Assembly: GCA_018729555.1 (NCBI GenBank)
Contig: JAHHQG010000028.1
Span: 1-38,875, forward strand
Origin: Clostridiales bacterium
Lineage (GTDB): Bacteria > Bacillota > Sulfobacillia > RBS10-35
DNA length: 38,875 bases
Direction of reading: 5' to 3'
Positions 13,827 to 20,335 of the stretch are shown here, piece after piece. The position numbers and the translations under genes are program-made. Under the pieces are notes generated by a model. It was not told the DNA's origin and searched no databases. It saw nothing but the letters and a program-made list of their open reading frames with translations. The stretch's first letter is position 1. Each line of letters begins with the position of its first letter.

Positions 13827-14017
13827 CGCCGAAGGCCAGAGAAGCGCTTGAAAAGATCTTGAGGTACGCCCATCTGTACGGAGCCAAAAAAACCGAGCGG
13901 CTTCTCAACGAATTTTTGAAAACATACCCGAGCGCCAAGGCGGACGAGGTGGTCCAGATCATGCGGGAACGCGGCATGGCGGCCAGGGTTGAAAAAGGGA
14001 AGAAAGGCCGGACCTGA
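13823..14017 (+). CDS. Small basic helical protein
   Basis: Encodes 64 residues, starting MTPKAREALEKILRYAHLYG, with two or three helices and a very basic tail ending KKGRT. It may bind DNA or a protein partner, but no family is recognised. The ATG overlaps the preceding stop and GGGAGGGGAG lies upstream. Confidence 0.6.
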   Translation: MTPKAREALEKILRYAHLYGAKKTERLLNEFLKTYPSAKADEVVQIMRERGMAARVEKGKKGRT

Positions 14018-14038
14018 CCCATGGAAGGAGGGAGAACC

Positions 14039-14281
14039 GTGCTGTTGTGGGAAAAGCCCACGCGGATCGAAGAACGGCAAGGGATTGCGGCCGTTGCCGA
14101 GGCGCCCTACGGATTCTGGTTCATTCGTCGGCGCCGCGACGGAAAGCTTTATGTGGTCCTAAGCACTTTCGGCAGCCCGTATTACCGGGCCCTGCCTGGG
14201 CTGGACGGCAAGCTGTTCGATACGGTCGAGGCGGCCCGGGCGGCGGTTGAACAATATCTCGGGAAACCGGCGCCGCAATAG
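14039..14281 (+). CDS. Hypothetical protein
   Basis: Encodes 80 residues starting at GTG 14039 (then LLWEKPTRIEERQGIA). A strong SD GGAGG lies seven to eight bases upstream, which favours this start over the ATG at 14021, which has none. The product is probably a small alpha-beta protein (FWFIRRRRDGKLYVVLST, then DTVEAARAAVEQYLGK); no family recognised. Confidence 0.6.
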   Translation: MLLWEKPTRIEERQGIAAVAEAPYGFWFIRRRRDGKLYVVLSTFGSPYYRALPGLDGKLFDTVEAARAAVEQYLGKPAPQ

Positions 14282-14440
14282 GAGGACTTCTTCGCGGGGG
14301 CGGGTTCGCGGCCGGGCGGAGCGGGTTTTTAAGGGAGGCCCTCGGCCCGCAAGGGTGAGACGGCTGACGTCGGGGTTTTACGGTGGCGCTTTGTGGTATT
14401 CTTTTTGTACCAGCAAGCAAGGCAGAGAGGAGGAGGCGCG
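14282..14440 (+). promoter_or_regulatory. Promoter region with CCTCGGCCCG motif
   Basis: CCTCGGCCCG at 14340-14349, then an extended -10, TGG TATTCT (14397-14402), 47 bases later. GAGAGGAGGAGG lies just before the ATG at 14441. No gene is seen in these 159 bases. Confidence 0.55.
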
Positions 14441-14800
14441 ATGAAGGGTGAGCAGGTAAAGGGAGCGGGGATCGTTTCTGAGAGCATCGTGACCTTTGAG
14501 GACGCGGTGGACTGGGCGCTTTCGGTGATGCGTGATGTTATGATCCGCAAGCAGCGGGATTACGGCAGCGGCAACATCAGCGCTTTCGGCGAATTTGGAG
14601 TGCTGGTGCGGGCCAGCGACAAGGTGCACCGGCTAAAGAATCTCCTGGAGAAAGCGGAGAAGGGCCAGGTTCCGCAGAATGAGCCTCTTTTCGATAGCTG
14701 GCTGGACCTGGCGAACTACGGCCTTATCGGAATGCTTTTGCAGTCCGGTCTCTGGGGGCTGCCGATGGAAGAAGAACTCTCGTGCGAAACCGGGAGCTAA
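14441..14800 (+). CDS. DUF1599-type nucleotide-related protein
   Basis: Encodes 119 residues. The segments RKQRDYGSGNISAFGEFGVL, RASDKVHRLKNLL and EPLFDSWLDLANYGLIGMLL match the DUF1599/nucleotide modification-associated domain 1 family of phage and element proteins, an all-alpha fold related to MazG-type nucleotide pyrophosphohydrolases, with the conserved RKQ.DYG and DKV.RL motifs. A role in nucleotide or modified-base metabolism is likely but unproven. ATG at 14441 behind GGAGGAGG. Its stop codon lies inside the hairpin loop of stem III of hammerhead ribozyme 1. Confidence 0.75.
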   Translation: MKGEQVKGAGIVSESIVTFEDAVDWALSVMRDVMIRKQRDYGSGNISAFGEFGVLVRASDKVHRLKNLLEKAEKGQVPQNEPLFDSWLDLANYGLIGMLLQSGLWGLPMEEELSCETGS

Positions 14801-14854
14801 CCCCGGTCGCCCGCAAAACCCCGCCCCGTCGCGGGCCTGATGAGCAGGGGGCGG
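14783..14854 (+). ncRNA. Type II hammerhead ribozyme 1
   Basis: Core elements occur in type II order: GAAA (14786-14789), stem III CCGGG/CCCGG (14790-14794 with 14802-14806), GTC with cleavage expected after C14808, stem I GCCCGC/GCGGGC (14809-14814 with 14831-14836), then CTGATGAG (14837-14844). Stem II is short, GCA (14844-14846) with TGC (14783-14785). The stem I loop CCGCCCC (14821-14827) pairs with GGGGCGG (14848-14854) as a 7-bp pseudoknot. The stop TAA of the upstream gene (14798-14800) lies in the stem III loop. Confidence 0.88.
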
Positions 14855-14879
14855 CAAATAGGAGCAGTGTAGAAGGGGG

Positions 14880-15179
14880 ATGGTGCTGGTGTGGGAAGTT
14901 GTGGACTCCAAATACGGATACATGCTGGTACGAGACGGCGACCGGTGGTCGGTGGTGCGGGAATACGGCGAAGAAGGCAACCAGGTGGCGGCGGTCATGC
15001 CGGGAGATCAGCCTGGAGATGGGCTCACCGCCATCGCGAAGCTCACGTCTATGGGCATTGGATCTATTACGCGTGGGTACAGCCGCTCCTATGCGAAGCG
15101 GGTGTATAGGGACCGGGTGCGGCAAGCCCGGGAATGGTACGAATGGTACGGGGGCAGGGACGAGACCGACGAAGACTAG
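14880..15179 (+). CDS. Small hypothetical protein after ribozyme 1
   Basis: Encodes 99 residues, with VVDSKYGYMLVRDGDRWSVV strands followed by a helical, Tyr/Arg-rich end (RSYAKRVYRDRVRQAREWYE). No family recognised. The ATG at 14880 directly abuts the SD-like AAGGGGG, so the GTG at 14889 (nine bases away) may be the true start, losing three residues. It begins 26 bases after the pseudoknot strand of hammerhead ribozyme 1 and its stop is immediately followed by ribozyme 2. Confidence 0.6.
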   Translation: MVLVWEVVDSKYGYMLVRDGDRWSVVREYGEEGNQVAAVMPGDQPGDGLTAIAKLTSMGIGSITRGYSRSYAKRVYRDRVRQAREWYEWYGGRDETDED

Positions 15180-15180
15180 A

Positions 15181-15253
15181 GTGAAACCGGGGATTACTCC
15201 CCGGTCGTGGCCAAAAATACCCCGGCGTCGGCCACCTGATGAGCAAGGCCGGG
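15181..15253 (+). ncRNA. Type II hammerhead ribozyme 2
   Basis: GAAA (15183-15186), stem III CCGGGG/CCCCGG (15187-15192 with 15199-15204), GTC with cleavage expected after C15206, stem I GTGGCC/GGCCAC (15207-15212 with 15230-15235), CTGATGAG (15236-15243). Stem II is only GC with GT (a G-U and a C-G pair). Loop I CCCGGC (15221-15226) pairs with GCCGGG (15248-15253). It begins two bases after the upstream stop. Confidence 0.86.
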
Positions 15254-15278
15254 CGGTGTTAATAAGGGGGAAGTTGAT

Positions 15279-15653
15279 ATGTGGTTAAAAGACGGTATGG
15301 AGCGTATGGCGCAGCGGAAAAAAGAACGTCTTGAACGAAACCGTGACGCGATCGAGATCGCTGGCCGTCTAGTACCCGGGAAGGTGCTGGACGTCACCGA
15401 GACGGCCGGGAGGGGCGGCCGCCGGTATGTTGATGTGTATATCGAAGATAACAAAGGAGAAGAGAGAAACGTTCATCTCGCGTTTGATAACAACGAGTTG
15501 AAAGCCGTCGTAGTCGACAAGGCTGGTATGGTAAAGGTGGCCGACGAGTGGCGAGTATATCACCATCGCTCTTATGCCGACTCGGACCCGATCGCGTACA
15601 CCGCGACGTTTGAAGACGCCGTTGCCGAACTGACTGCACGTGGTCTGCTGTAA
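15279..15653 (+). CDS. Hypothetical protein after ribozyme 2
   Basis: Encodes 124 residues: a very basic N-terminal helix (KDGMERMAQRKKERLERNRD) then a beta-rich part (GRRYVDVYIEDNKGEERNVH, LKAVVVDKAGMVKV). No family recognised. AAGGGGGAAG lies about eight bases before the ATG. It lies between hammerhead ribozymes 2 and 3, so cleavage would release it as a single-cistron RNA. Its codons look less GC-biased than those of the replication and pilus genes. Confidence 0.65.
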   Translation: MWLKDGMERMAQRKKERLERNRDAIEIAGRLVPGKVLDVTETAGRGGRRYVDVYIEDNKGEERNVHLAFDNNELKAVVVDKAGMVKVADEWRVYHHRSYADSDPIAYTATFEDAVAELTARGLL

Positions 15654-15659
15654 GGAATC

Positions 15660-15734
15660 GCGAAACCGGGGAGTAGCCCTCCCCGGTCGGCACCAAATCA
15701 CGCCCGCGTCGGTGCCCTGATGAGCATGGCGGGC
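15660..15734 (+). ncRNA. Type II hammerhead ribozyme 3
   Basis: GAAA (15662-15665), stem III CCGGGGA/TCCCCGG (15666-15672 with 15680-15686), GTC with cleavage expected after C15688, stem I GGCACC/GGTGCC (15689-15694 with 15711-15716), CTGATGAG (15717-15724). Stem II is two pairs (GC with 15660-15661). Loop I GCCCGC (15702-15707) pairs with GCGGGC (15729-15734). Confidence 0.88.
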
Positions 15735-15750
15735 CGGAAAGGAGATCGGT

Positions 15751-15966
15751 ATGGCCAGGGCTGTCTACCGTGTGCGGTTAGAAGAAGGGCGTATCATTGA
15801 GGTTCCGCTTGCTGAGTGCCCACACCCGTTTTGCGACGTCATAAGAATGAGGTGCTCTGAATGCGGGCAGCACTACTCGTACTGCCTAAGCCACGAGGAG
15901 TTCACGCGCCACCATCGGTGCCGGTGCCATGGGCCGCGCGCCGAAAACGGCGGTTTGGACCCCTGA
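15751..15966 (+). CDS. Small Cys/His-rich zinc-binding protein
   Basis: Encodes 71 residues. Cysteine and histidine residues are dense: CPHPFC, RCSECGQHYSYC, then HEEFTRHHRCRCH, enough for two zinc sites. This suggests a small DNA-, RNA- or protein-binding zinc finger. No exact family recognised. AAAGGAGA precedes the ATG by about six bases, 16 bases after hammerhead ribozyme 3. The next gene starts 17 bases downstream. Confidence 0.7.
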   Translation: MARAVYRVRLEEGRIIEVPLAECPHPFCDVIRMRCSECGQHYSYCLSHEEFTRHHRCRCHGPRAENGGLDP

Positions 15967-15983
15967 GGGGAAGAAGGAGTGAC

Positions 15984-16193
15984 ATGACACCGGAAGAGTT
16001 TCGGCGCGCTGTACAAAGGTTTTTCGGCGATCGGGCGTTTGAGGTTCACGTCGATGCCATGGAGTACATCGGGCGTTGGGACGGGTTCACCTTGAAAGGG
16101 TATCCGTGGTCCCACTTCATTGACATTTTCTGGGATGGACGTCAGATCGGAACCCTTAATCCCAGCGAGATCATGACCGAGGCGGTGAGATGA
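15984..16193 (+). CDS. Small hypothetical protein
   Basis: Encodes 69 residues (MTPEEFRRAVQRFFGDRAFE, then HFIDIFWDGRQIGTL), probably a small alpha-beta protein; no family recognised. GAAGGAG lies six to seven bases upstream of ATG at 15984, which favours it over an upstream frame that would overlap the zinc protein gene. Last member of the ribozyme-punctuated array. Confidence 0.6.
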   Translation: MTPEEFRRAVQRFFGDRAFEVHVDAMEYIGRWDGFTLKGYPWSHFIDIFWDGRQIGTLNPSEIMTEAVR

Positions 16194-16575
16194 TGATGCT
16201 TCGCTGAAGTGTTCATGGGTGGTGTTGATGAGGAACATCCAGGAGCGGATCCTTAAGGCGCTCCAGCAGGACTAGGGATTTTAGGATCGATTAGGATCGA
16301 TTGCGATGGCAAGCCTTTAAGACGTGTTCCTCGGCCCGGAACGATAGGGCGGGTCCTATCACGGCATCCTTATGGGCAAATCGTTCGGTTGCGGTTTTCT
16401 GGATCCACGAGTACGCCGCGATTTTCCGGGAGGCCGGGTCTTCCACCTCCGCCTTGGAGGCGCCAAGGACCGCGCCCAGCCCCAAACAGCTTCTGGCATG
16501 GCTAGAGGCTATCGCGCGGTCGCCTTTTTCCTTATGGTATTCTTTGAGTAGATTCGAGAAAGGAGAGGTGACAAG
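16194..16575 (+). other. Long gap with promoter and repeats
   Basis: No convincing gene. It contains a possible 18-19-codon peptide frame ending at 16275 without a good SD, a perfect tandem TTAGGATCGA (16281-16290 and 16291-16300), another CCTCGGCCCG (16329-16338) and an extended -10, TGG TATTCT (16538-16543), before GAAAGGAGAGG. Frames run through it on both strands (minus 16291-16485, plus 16301-16666) but neither has an SD. It may be a decayed gene. Confidence 0.45.
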
Positions 16576-17031
16576 ATGGTTCTTGCGAAAAAAGCGGCGG
16601 AAGCATTGTCCTGGCTTGAATGGCGGGAACAGCTACGGGAGGATGGCAGCATCCGGTCTTACGTAGCCGCCAGGGATGGGGCTCCGGAATGGATCCAGGA
16701 ATTGATCTACGCTGCCCATGATCATGGGCGATGGCTCCCTGATGATCACGTCTACGAAGCGGTCTATCGCATTTTGGAGGCTCTGGCTAGGGAGGCATCT
16801 GAAGACGATGTGCACCTGGAACCGCCGGTGACGTACGAAGAGCTTTTGGCGTGGCTCACCGACGGAGCAGGGGCCATCGAGGCGGTGGATTACGTGCTGG
16901 ACGAAATAGTGGATTACGTGCTGGACGAAATACCCGTCTCCCGGCAGGGTCTCTGGACACTGCTGGCGGCGGCCTGGGGAGAGTGGGCCGAAGAGATCAA
17001 GGAGCGGGTGGTGGAAAGCCTGCAAGACTAA
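16576..17031 (+). CDS. Acidic hypothetical protein with tandem duplication
   Basis: Encodes 151 residues, acidic and helical (APEWIQELIYAAHDHGRWLP, VYEAVYRILEALAREASEDD). An exact 24-base tandem repeat encodes VDYVLDEI twice in a row (about residues 105-120), a recent in-frame duplication. No family recognised. GAAAGGAGAGG precedes the ATG. Single gene behind its own promoter; the duplicated ssb-type promoter follows. Confidence 0.65.
   Translation: MVLAKKAAEALSWLEWREQLREDGSIRSYVAARDGAPEWIQELIYAAHDHGRWLPDDHVYEAVYRILEALAREASEDDVHLEPPVTYEELLAWLTDGAGAIEAVDYVLDEIVDYVLDEIPVSRQGLWTLLAAAWGEWAEEIKERVVESLQD
16887..16934. repeat. 24-bp tandem duplication in a gene
   Basis: GTGGATTACGTGCTGGACGA plus AATA occurs twice back to back. 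The reading frame is kept. Confidence 0.9.
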
Positions 17032-17088
17032 GGGGTTAGGGCGTCGTCCGGGCTGGCGGCGCCCTACCGTCGCACTGGGGAGGGTGGC

Positions 17089-17201
17089 CCTCGGCCCGAG
17101 ACACGGACGGGCAGGGCCTGAGCGTTTTCGGCGAGGCGTACCGGCTTCCCGATTAGGGTTTTGTGCTATCATTTGACTATCAAAACCAAAGGAGGATCGA
17201 C
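17089..17201 (+). promoter_or_regulatory. Second copy of the ssb promoter region
   Basis: About 90 percent identical by eye to 12244-12358, including CCTCGGCCCG (17089-17098), TATCAT (17167-17172), the GGTTTTG/CAAAACC inverted repeat and AAAGGAGG. The last 65 bases before the SD are almost perfectly conserved. Confidence 0.75.
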
Positions 17202-17534
17202 ATGGCGCCGAAGGATCCCAGACCACACCCCGACAGCGACTCTGCATGGAAGTACTACGATTACGGGATTACCGATGTTTGGGGCAGGAAAGTCTATGTC
17301 GCGTTCTTTTTTGGAAAGTTCGCCGGGTTGCGTTACCGGCGGACGGACCGAGAGATGAAACAGATTAAGGGAAACGTGCAGCAGTTAGGCGTGTCGAGGT
17401 GGGCGGATTGCCCGGTTGATGTCCTGCCGCCCGATCTTATCCGCACTTTTGCGGCGGGGATGATGGGGGGAGAGGGAGAAAGTCACCCCACAGAAAGGAG
17501 GCAGCGAAATGATTTCGGCTCAGGTCGCCGTTAG
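17202..17534 (+). CDS. Hypothetical protein under the ssb-type promoter
   Basis: Encodes 110 residues (DSAWKYYDYGITDVWGRKVY, then VAFFFGKFAGLRYRRTDREM), a soluble protein without recognised domains. Its promoter and SD are a copy of those of ssb, so the two are probably expressed and regulated together. The C-terminal 26 residues overlap the next gene, which has its own strong SD; the overlap is unusual but not impossible. Confidence 0.6.
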   Translation: MAPKDPRPHPDSDSAWKYYDYGITDVWGRKVYVAFFFGKFAGLRYRRTDREMKQIKGNVQQLGVSRWADCPVDVLPPDLIRTFAAGMMGGEGESHPTERRQRNDFGSGRR

Positions 17535-17739
17535 GTTGGGCAGTCTTGGGACGCTTGCCCGCCTGGACGAGGCGCTTTCGGGGCTTCGGTACAGCAATTG
17601 GGTTGAGGGCATCTTTTCCTATTACCGGTTTCGGGATTGTTCGGTTCTGGTGGTGTGGCACGACGGCCAGCGGGGATGGATTTGGGCGGCTTTGCCCGGG
17701 CGCCCGGGCTGTCCTGAAGCCGAAGGGGAAACCCCTTAG
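17509..17739 (+). CDS. Small hypothetical protein
   Basis: Encodes 76 residues, starting MISAQVAVRLGSLGTLARLD, with CSVLVVWHDGQRGWIWAALP near the end, a short alpha-beta protein. No family recognised. AAAGGAGG precedes the ATG by eight bases. It overlaps the previous gene by 26 bases in another frame. It ends about 50 bases before the tail of the opposite-strand recombinase. Confidence 0.55.
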   Translation: MISAQVAVRLGSLGTLARLDEALSGLRYSNWVEGIFSYYRFRDCSVLVVWHDGQRGWIWAALPGRPGCPEAEGETP

Positions 17740-17785
17740 GAAAGAACGGTCGCCCCGGCGGAGACATAGGCGGAAAGGGCGCGGC

Positions 17786-19540
17786 CTAGGTGGGTAGCGT
17801 CCCACCGATAACGGCGGCGCCTCTTCTTTGGATCCGCAAGAGCTTTTCCACCATCGCTTTTTTGCCGCGTCTTTGGGCCACCGCCAAGGCCTCCTCCACC
17901 GCCAGAAGGGTGAGAGGCGTTAAAGGGTCCGGCGGGTTCTTCGCCGGGCCATCCAGGGGACCCCGGGAGGCATAAATATACGTCACCTCGATCCGGCCAT
18001 GGCCCAACAGCGCCGAGACGATAAACCGTCTGACATCCGCCGGGACCCCTTGCTCCTGCAAGTCTTTCAGCCACCTTTGGGCATACGCGTGGCGAAGCCC
18101 GTGATGATGCAAATGGGTGGCCTCACCCCGGACACGGCTAAGCTCCGTCTGCAACCGCGCCTGGGCCAGGTGGGTTTTGTCCTTCTCCCTCAGAAAAGGC
18201 AAAAGCCTTCCCGGATGACGCGAAAGGGCCTCTTCCAGAATCGCCGCCGCGCGATCCGTCACCGGCACAAAGCGGATCCGGCCGCCTTTTCCCCGCACCC
18301 GCAACCGCCTTCCCGCCAGTCCCGCCACGATGTCCTTTCGACGTAGGCGAAAAACCTCCACCAGCCTTAACCCAAGCTCCCAGCTGAGATCCACCACTGC
18401 CCGGCTTTCCTCCGAGAGACGCTCCCGGATAGCCCGGTACTCATCTTCCTGCCAGGCGTCGCTAAGGTCGATCGCCTCTTCCTCTTCCTCCGGCGAAGAA
18501 AACCTTACCCCAAGTTCTTCCAGGGAGGCGGGGAGGGGCCGCTCCGCAGCCCGCCCCATCACTCCCATGAGAACCTCCGCCGCGCGAAAACTCGACCAGT
18601 ACACCCGCGCCGTCTGCGCCGTGAGCTCCTTCGTTCCGAGAAACTCTTTCACCAAACCCGGCGCCAGCTGGCCTAGGGGCTTTCCCGTATACCGCTCCCA
18701 CTCACGCCACCGCTCCACGTAGCCGAAAAAGGTCTTGGCCGAAAGGGGCGGAAACCTCCAGAAGCGACTCACGATATGCCCCGCCCGAATAAACCTCGGA
18801 TGGGGACGGCCCAGGGGAGGCACCGCTGGTACCCTCGGATCCACCTTTTTCAGCAGCGCCGCCGCCTCCGCTCGCCGGTCCCCGCGCCAGGACTTCTCCC
18901 CCAGATACACTTCCAGGGACCGGTCTTCCCCAGGGTCCCTTCCCCAGACCCACAGCAAATAATCGGTCGCCCACCGGTACCGGCGCGCCTTCTCGTGCTT
19001 CTCATAGCCCCGGTACTCCCTTTTGATCCAGCTCCTGATCTCATCCAGTTTCCGCACCTCGCCAGGCGTCAGGTGCCACAGCAGCCGCCCCCGGTACCAG
19101 AGATGACCGTACCCCAGATGTTCCGCCAGTACCTTGGCTTCCCTCGCGGCTTGATAACTGCTCACTCCCCGCGCTCTCTCGTAACGGCGAAAGGCTTCGA
19201 TGTGCTCCGGATACACCCACCGCCAGGAAGCCACCCGGCAACGGATCCCTAAATAATCCCGAAATTTCCGGAGCACGTAGACGTTCCGCTTCCGCGTGGC
19301 CGCGCTCCCACGACGACCCAAACGCACTAGCCGCATTTCATCCAGTTCCCGCTCAAGTCTTGATAGCGTCGGGCCTGTCCCGCTCTCCAAACGGCGGGAC
19401 CACTGCGAACGGTGGGGAAATACCCGGCAGTCCACATGGGTGGCTGTCCAGCGGCAACCTCTCCCGGCTTCGCCGCAAAGGGGGCAGGGAACCTGGGCCT
19501 CTCCGCCGGGGTGAACCCCTTTTTGGGCATAGACAACCAA
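17786..19540 (-). CDS. Tyrosine recombinase with N-terminal zinc-finger motif
   Basis: Encodes about 584 residues. The C-terminal catalytic domain has the expected set: Arg in ELGLRLVEVFRL, HHHGLRH (H480, R483), LLGHG (H514) and the nucleophile candidate Y523 in EVTYIYASRG, nine residues after that His. The length is nearly twice that of usual phage integrases. A likely metal motif (CPLC, C, H, C at about 19-38) lies at the extreme N-terminus, with one or two arm/core-binding domains after it. It could integrate the element or resolve multimers. TTG at 19540 with GGGAG nine bases upstream was chosen; the frame is open up to 19738, so the N-terminus is uncertain. Confidence 0.85.
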   Translation of the reverse strand: MVVYAQKGVHPGGEAQVPCPLCGEAGRGCRWTATHVDCRVFPHRSQWSRRLESGTGPTLSRLERELDEMRLVRLGRRGSAATRKRNVYVLRKFRDYLGIRCRVASWRWVYPEHIEAFRRYERARGVSSYQAAREAKVLAEHLGYGHLWYRGRLLWHLTPGEVRKLDEIRSWIKREYRGYEKHEKARRYRWATDYLLWVWGRDPGEDRSLEVYLGEKSWRGDRRAEAAALLKKVDPRVPAVPPLGRPHPRFIRAGHIVSRFWRFPPLSAKTFFGYVERWREWERYTGKPLGQLAPGLVKEFLGTKELTAQTARVYWSSFRAAEVLMGVMGRAAERPLPASLEELGVRFSSPEEEEEAIDLSDAWQEDEYRAIRERLSEESRAVVDLSWELGLRLVEVFRLRRKDIVAGLAGRRLRVRGKGGRIRFVPVTDRAAAILEEALSRHPGRLLPFLREKDKTHLAQARLQTELSRVRGEATHLHHHGLRHAYAQRWLKDLQEQGVPADVRRFIVSALLGHGRIEVTYIYASRGPLDGPAKNPPDPLTPLTLLAVEEALAVAQRRGKKAMVEKLLRIQRRGAAVIGGTLPT

Positions 19541-19649
19541 GACGGGACGCTCCCATCCAAAATTCTTCAAATTTGCGGTTCTCACGGGCCCTTGCGGGAC
19601 GCGGGTTAGCGGGCCCGAAAAACTTTTGTAAGGCCAACAAGGCCTTCTT
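19541..19649. other. Upstream region of the recombinase gene
   Basis: The recombinase frame stays open through here on the minus strand. A repeated AAGGCC (AAGGCCAACAAGGCCTT, about 19631-19647) stands out. It could be a recombination site or regulatory element, but no core or arm repeats can be assigned. Confidence 0.3.
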
Positions 19650-19874
19650 TTAAAGAAACCCGTTGAGGGAACCGTGGCCGCCAGGTGCCCCAAGATACAT
19701 CGTGGGTTTGGAACCTTGCGGCGCTGTGGGGCGGCCATGCCCCTTGCATCGGGGGCCCCCCGCCCAGGTGCAGGCGACTTCGCTCAACGTCCGGAGCCCG
19801 ATGGACGCCCCCTGGAAGGCCAAGGGAAGGCGATCAAACCATCTCAGGCCGTGCCAACGTTGAGCCGTCGCCAT
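19650..19874 (-). CDS. Small hypothetical protein with strong SD
   Basis: Encodes 74 residues (MATAQRWHGLRWFDRLPLAF, then GASIGLRTLSEVACTWAGGP), basic, with a Gly/Pro-rich C-terminal half. No family recognised. The main support is an excellent SD, AAAGGAGG, eight bases before the ATG at 19874 on the minus strand, preceded by a C5/G5 hairpin (19917-19929) and a -10-like TATAGT (19956-19951). It may instead be a leader peptide or a spurious frame. Confidence 0.45.
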   Translation of the reverse strand: MATAQRWHGLRWFDRLPLAFQGASIGLRTLSEVACTWAGGPRCKGHGRPTAPQGSKPTMYLGAPGGHGSLNGFL

Positions 19875-19916
19875 CCAAGCCGCCTCCTTTCTGGTTTCAC
19901 GGCACCGCCACCGTTT

Positions 19917-19956
19917 CCCCCTTAGGGGGGCGATGTCCGTTGCACTCAACACTATA
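19917..19956 (-). promoter_or_regulatory. Promoter and 5' hairpin leader
   Basis: On the minus strand GCGTATAGTG (-10 at 19956-19951) is followed by CCCCC-TAA-GGGGG (19929-19917). This is the same promoter type and hairpin as upstream of the gene at 306-560, but the SD lies about 25 bases further on. Confidence 0.45.
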
Positions 19957-19965
19957 CGCCAAAAC

Positions 19966-20000
19966 GCCGCCGCCCTCCAAATGAGAAGGAGGGCGGCGGC
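19966..20000 (-). terminator. Rho-independent terminator of the parM operon
   Basis: A 13-bp stem, GCCGCCGCCCTCC (19966-19978) with GGAGGGCGGCGGC (19988-20000), followed on the minus strand by GTTTTGG. Confidence 0.8.
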
Positions 20001-20005
20001 TGTTT

Positions 20006-20332
20006 CTAGCTTTCGTTTCCGAACCTAAGGGCCCGGCCCAGGATTTTCTCGCGGATGTCCGGTTCAGGCGGCGGGGAAGGCGGCTTCGGCGAAGGAGCCT
20101 CTTCCTCTCTCGCCGCCCGCAATACTTTGAGAAGAAGGCGCCTTGGGTCCCTTTCACCGTGGATCTCGGCCAGCTGGAGGAAAAACACAAGCACCTCCTG
20201 CATCCACGCCGAAGCGGAATAACCGCCCGGAAAGGCCTTTTGGGTCATCATGGCGAGGATCTCCTCGCGATACGGCCCCAGCTGGTCGGAAAGATAGACC
20301 GTGATTTTCGGCGCCGAATCCCTCCGCGCCAT
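20006..20332 (-). CDS. ParR-like partner of the actin-like protein
   Basis: Encodes 108 residues. The N-terminal ITVYLSDQLGPYREEILAMM resembles the strand-helix start of ribbon-helix-helix proteins, followed by helices and a Pro-rich, acidic linker (EEEAPSPKPPSPPPEPD) and a basic end. It lies three bases downstream of the ParM-like gene. In type II partition systems the small gene after parM encodes ParR, which binds the centromere and caps ParM filaments. Sequence similarity is not recognisable by eye, so the assignment rests on position, size and fold pattern. Confidence 0.6.
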   Translation of the reverse strand: MARRDSAPKITVYLSDQLGPYREEILAMMTQKAFPGGYSASAWMQEVLVFFLQLAEIHGERDPRRLLLKVLRAAREEEAPSPKPPSPPPEPDIREKILGRALRFGNES

Positions 20333-20335
20333 GTC

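Noticed and set aside
16291-16666. Open frames on both strands in the 16194-16575 gap
   Set aside because: Neither has an SD or a recognisable domain, and the plus-strand frame overlaps the gene at 16576; possibly a decayed gene.
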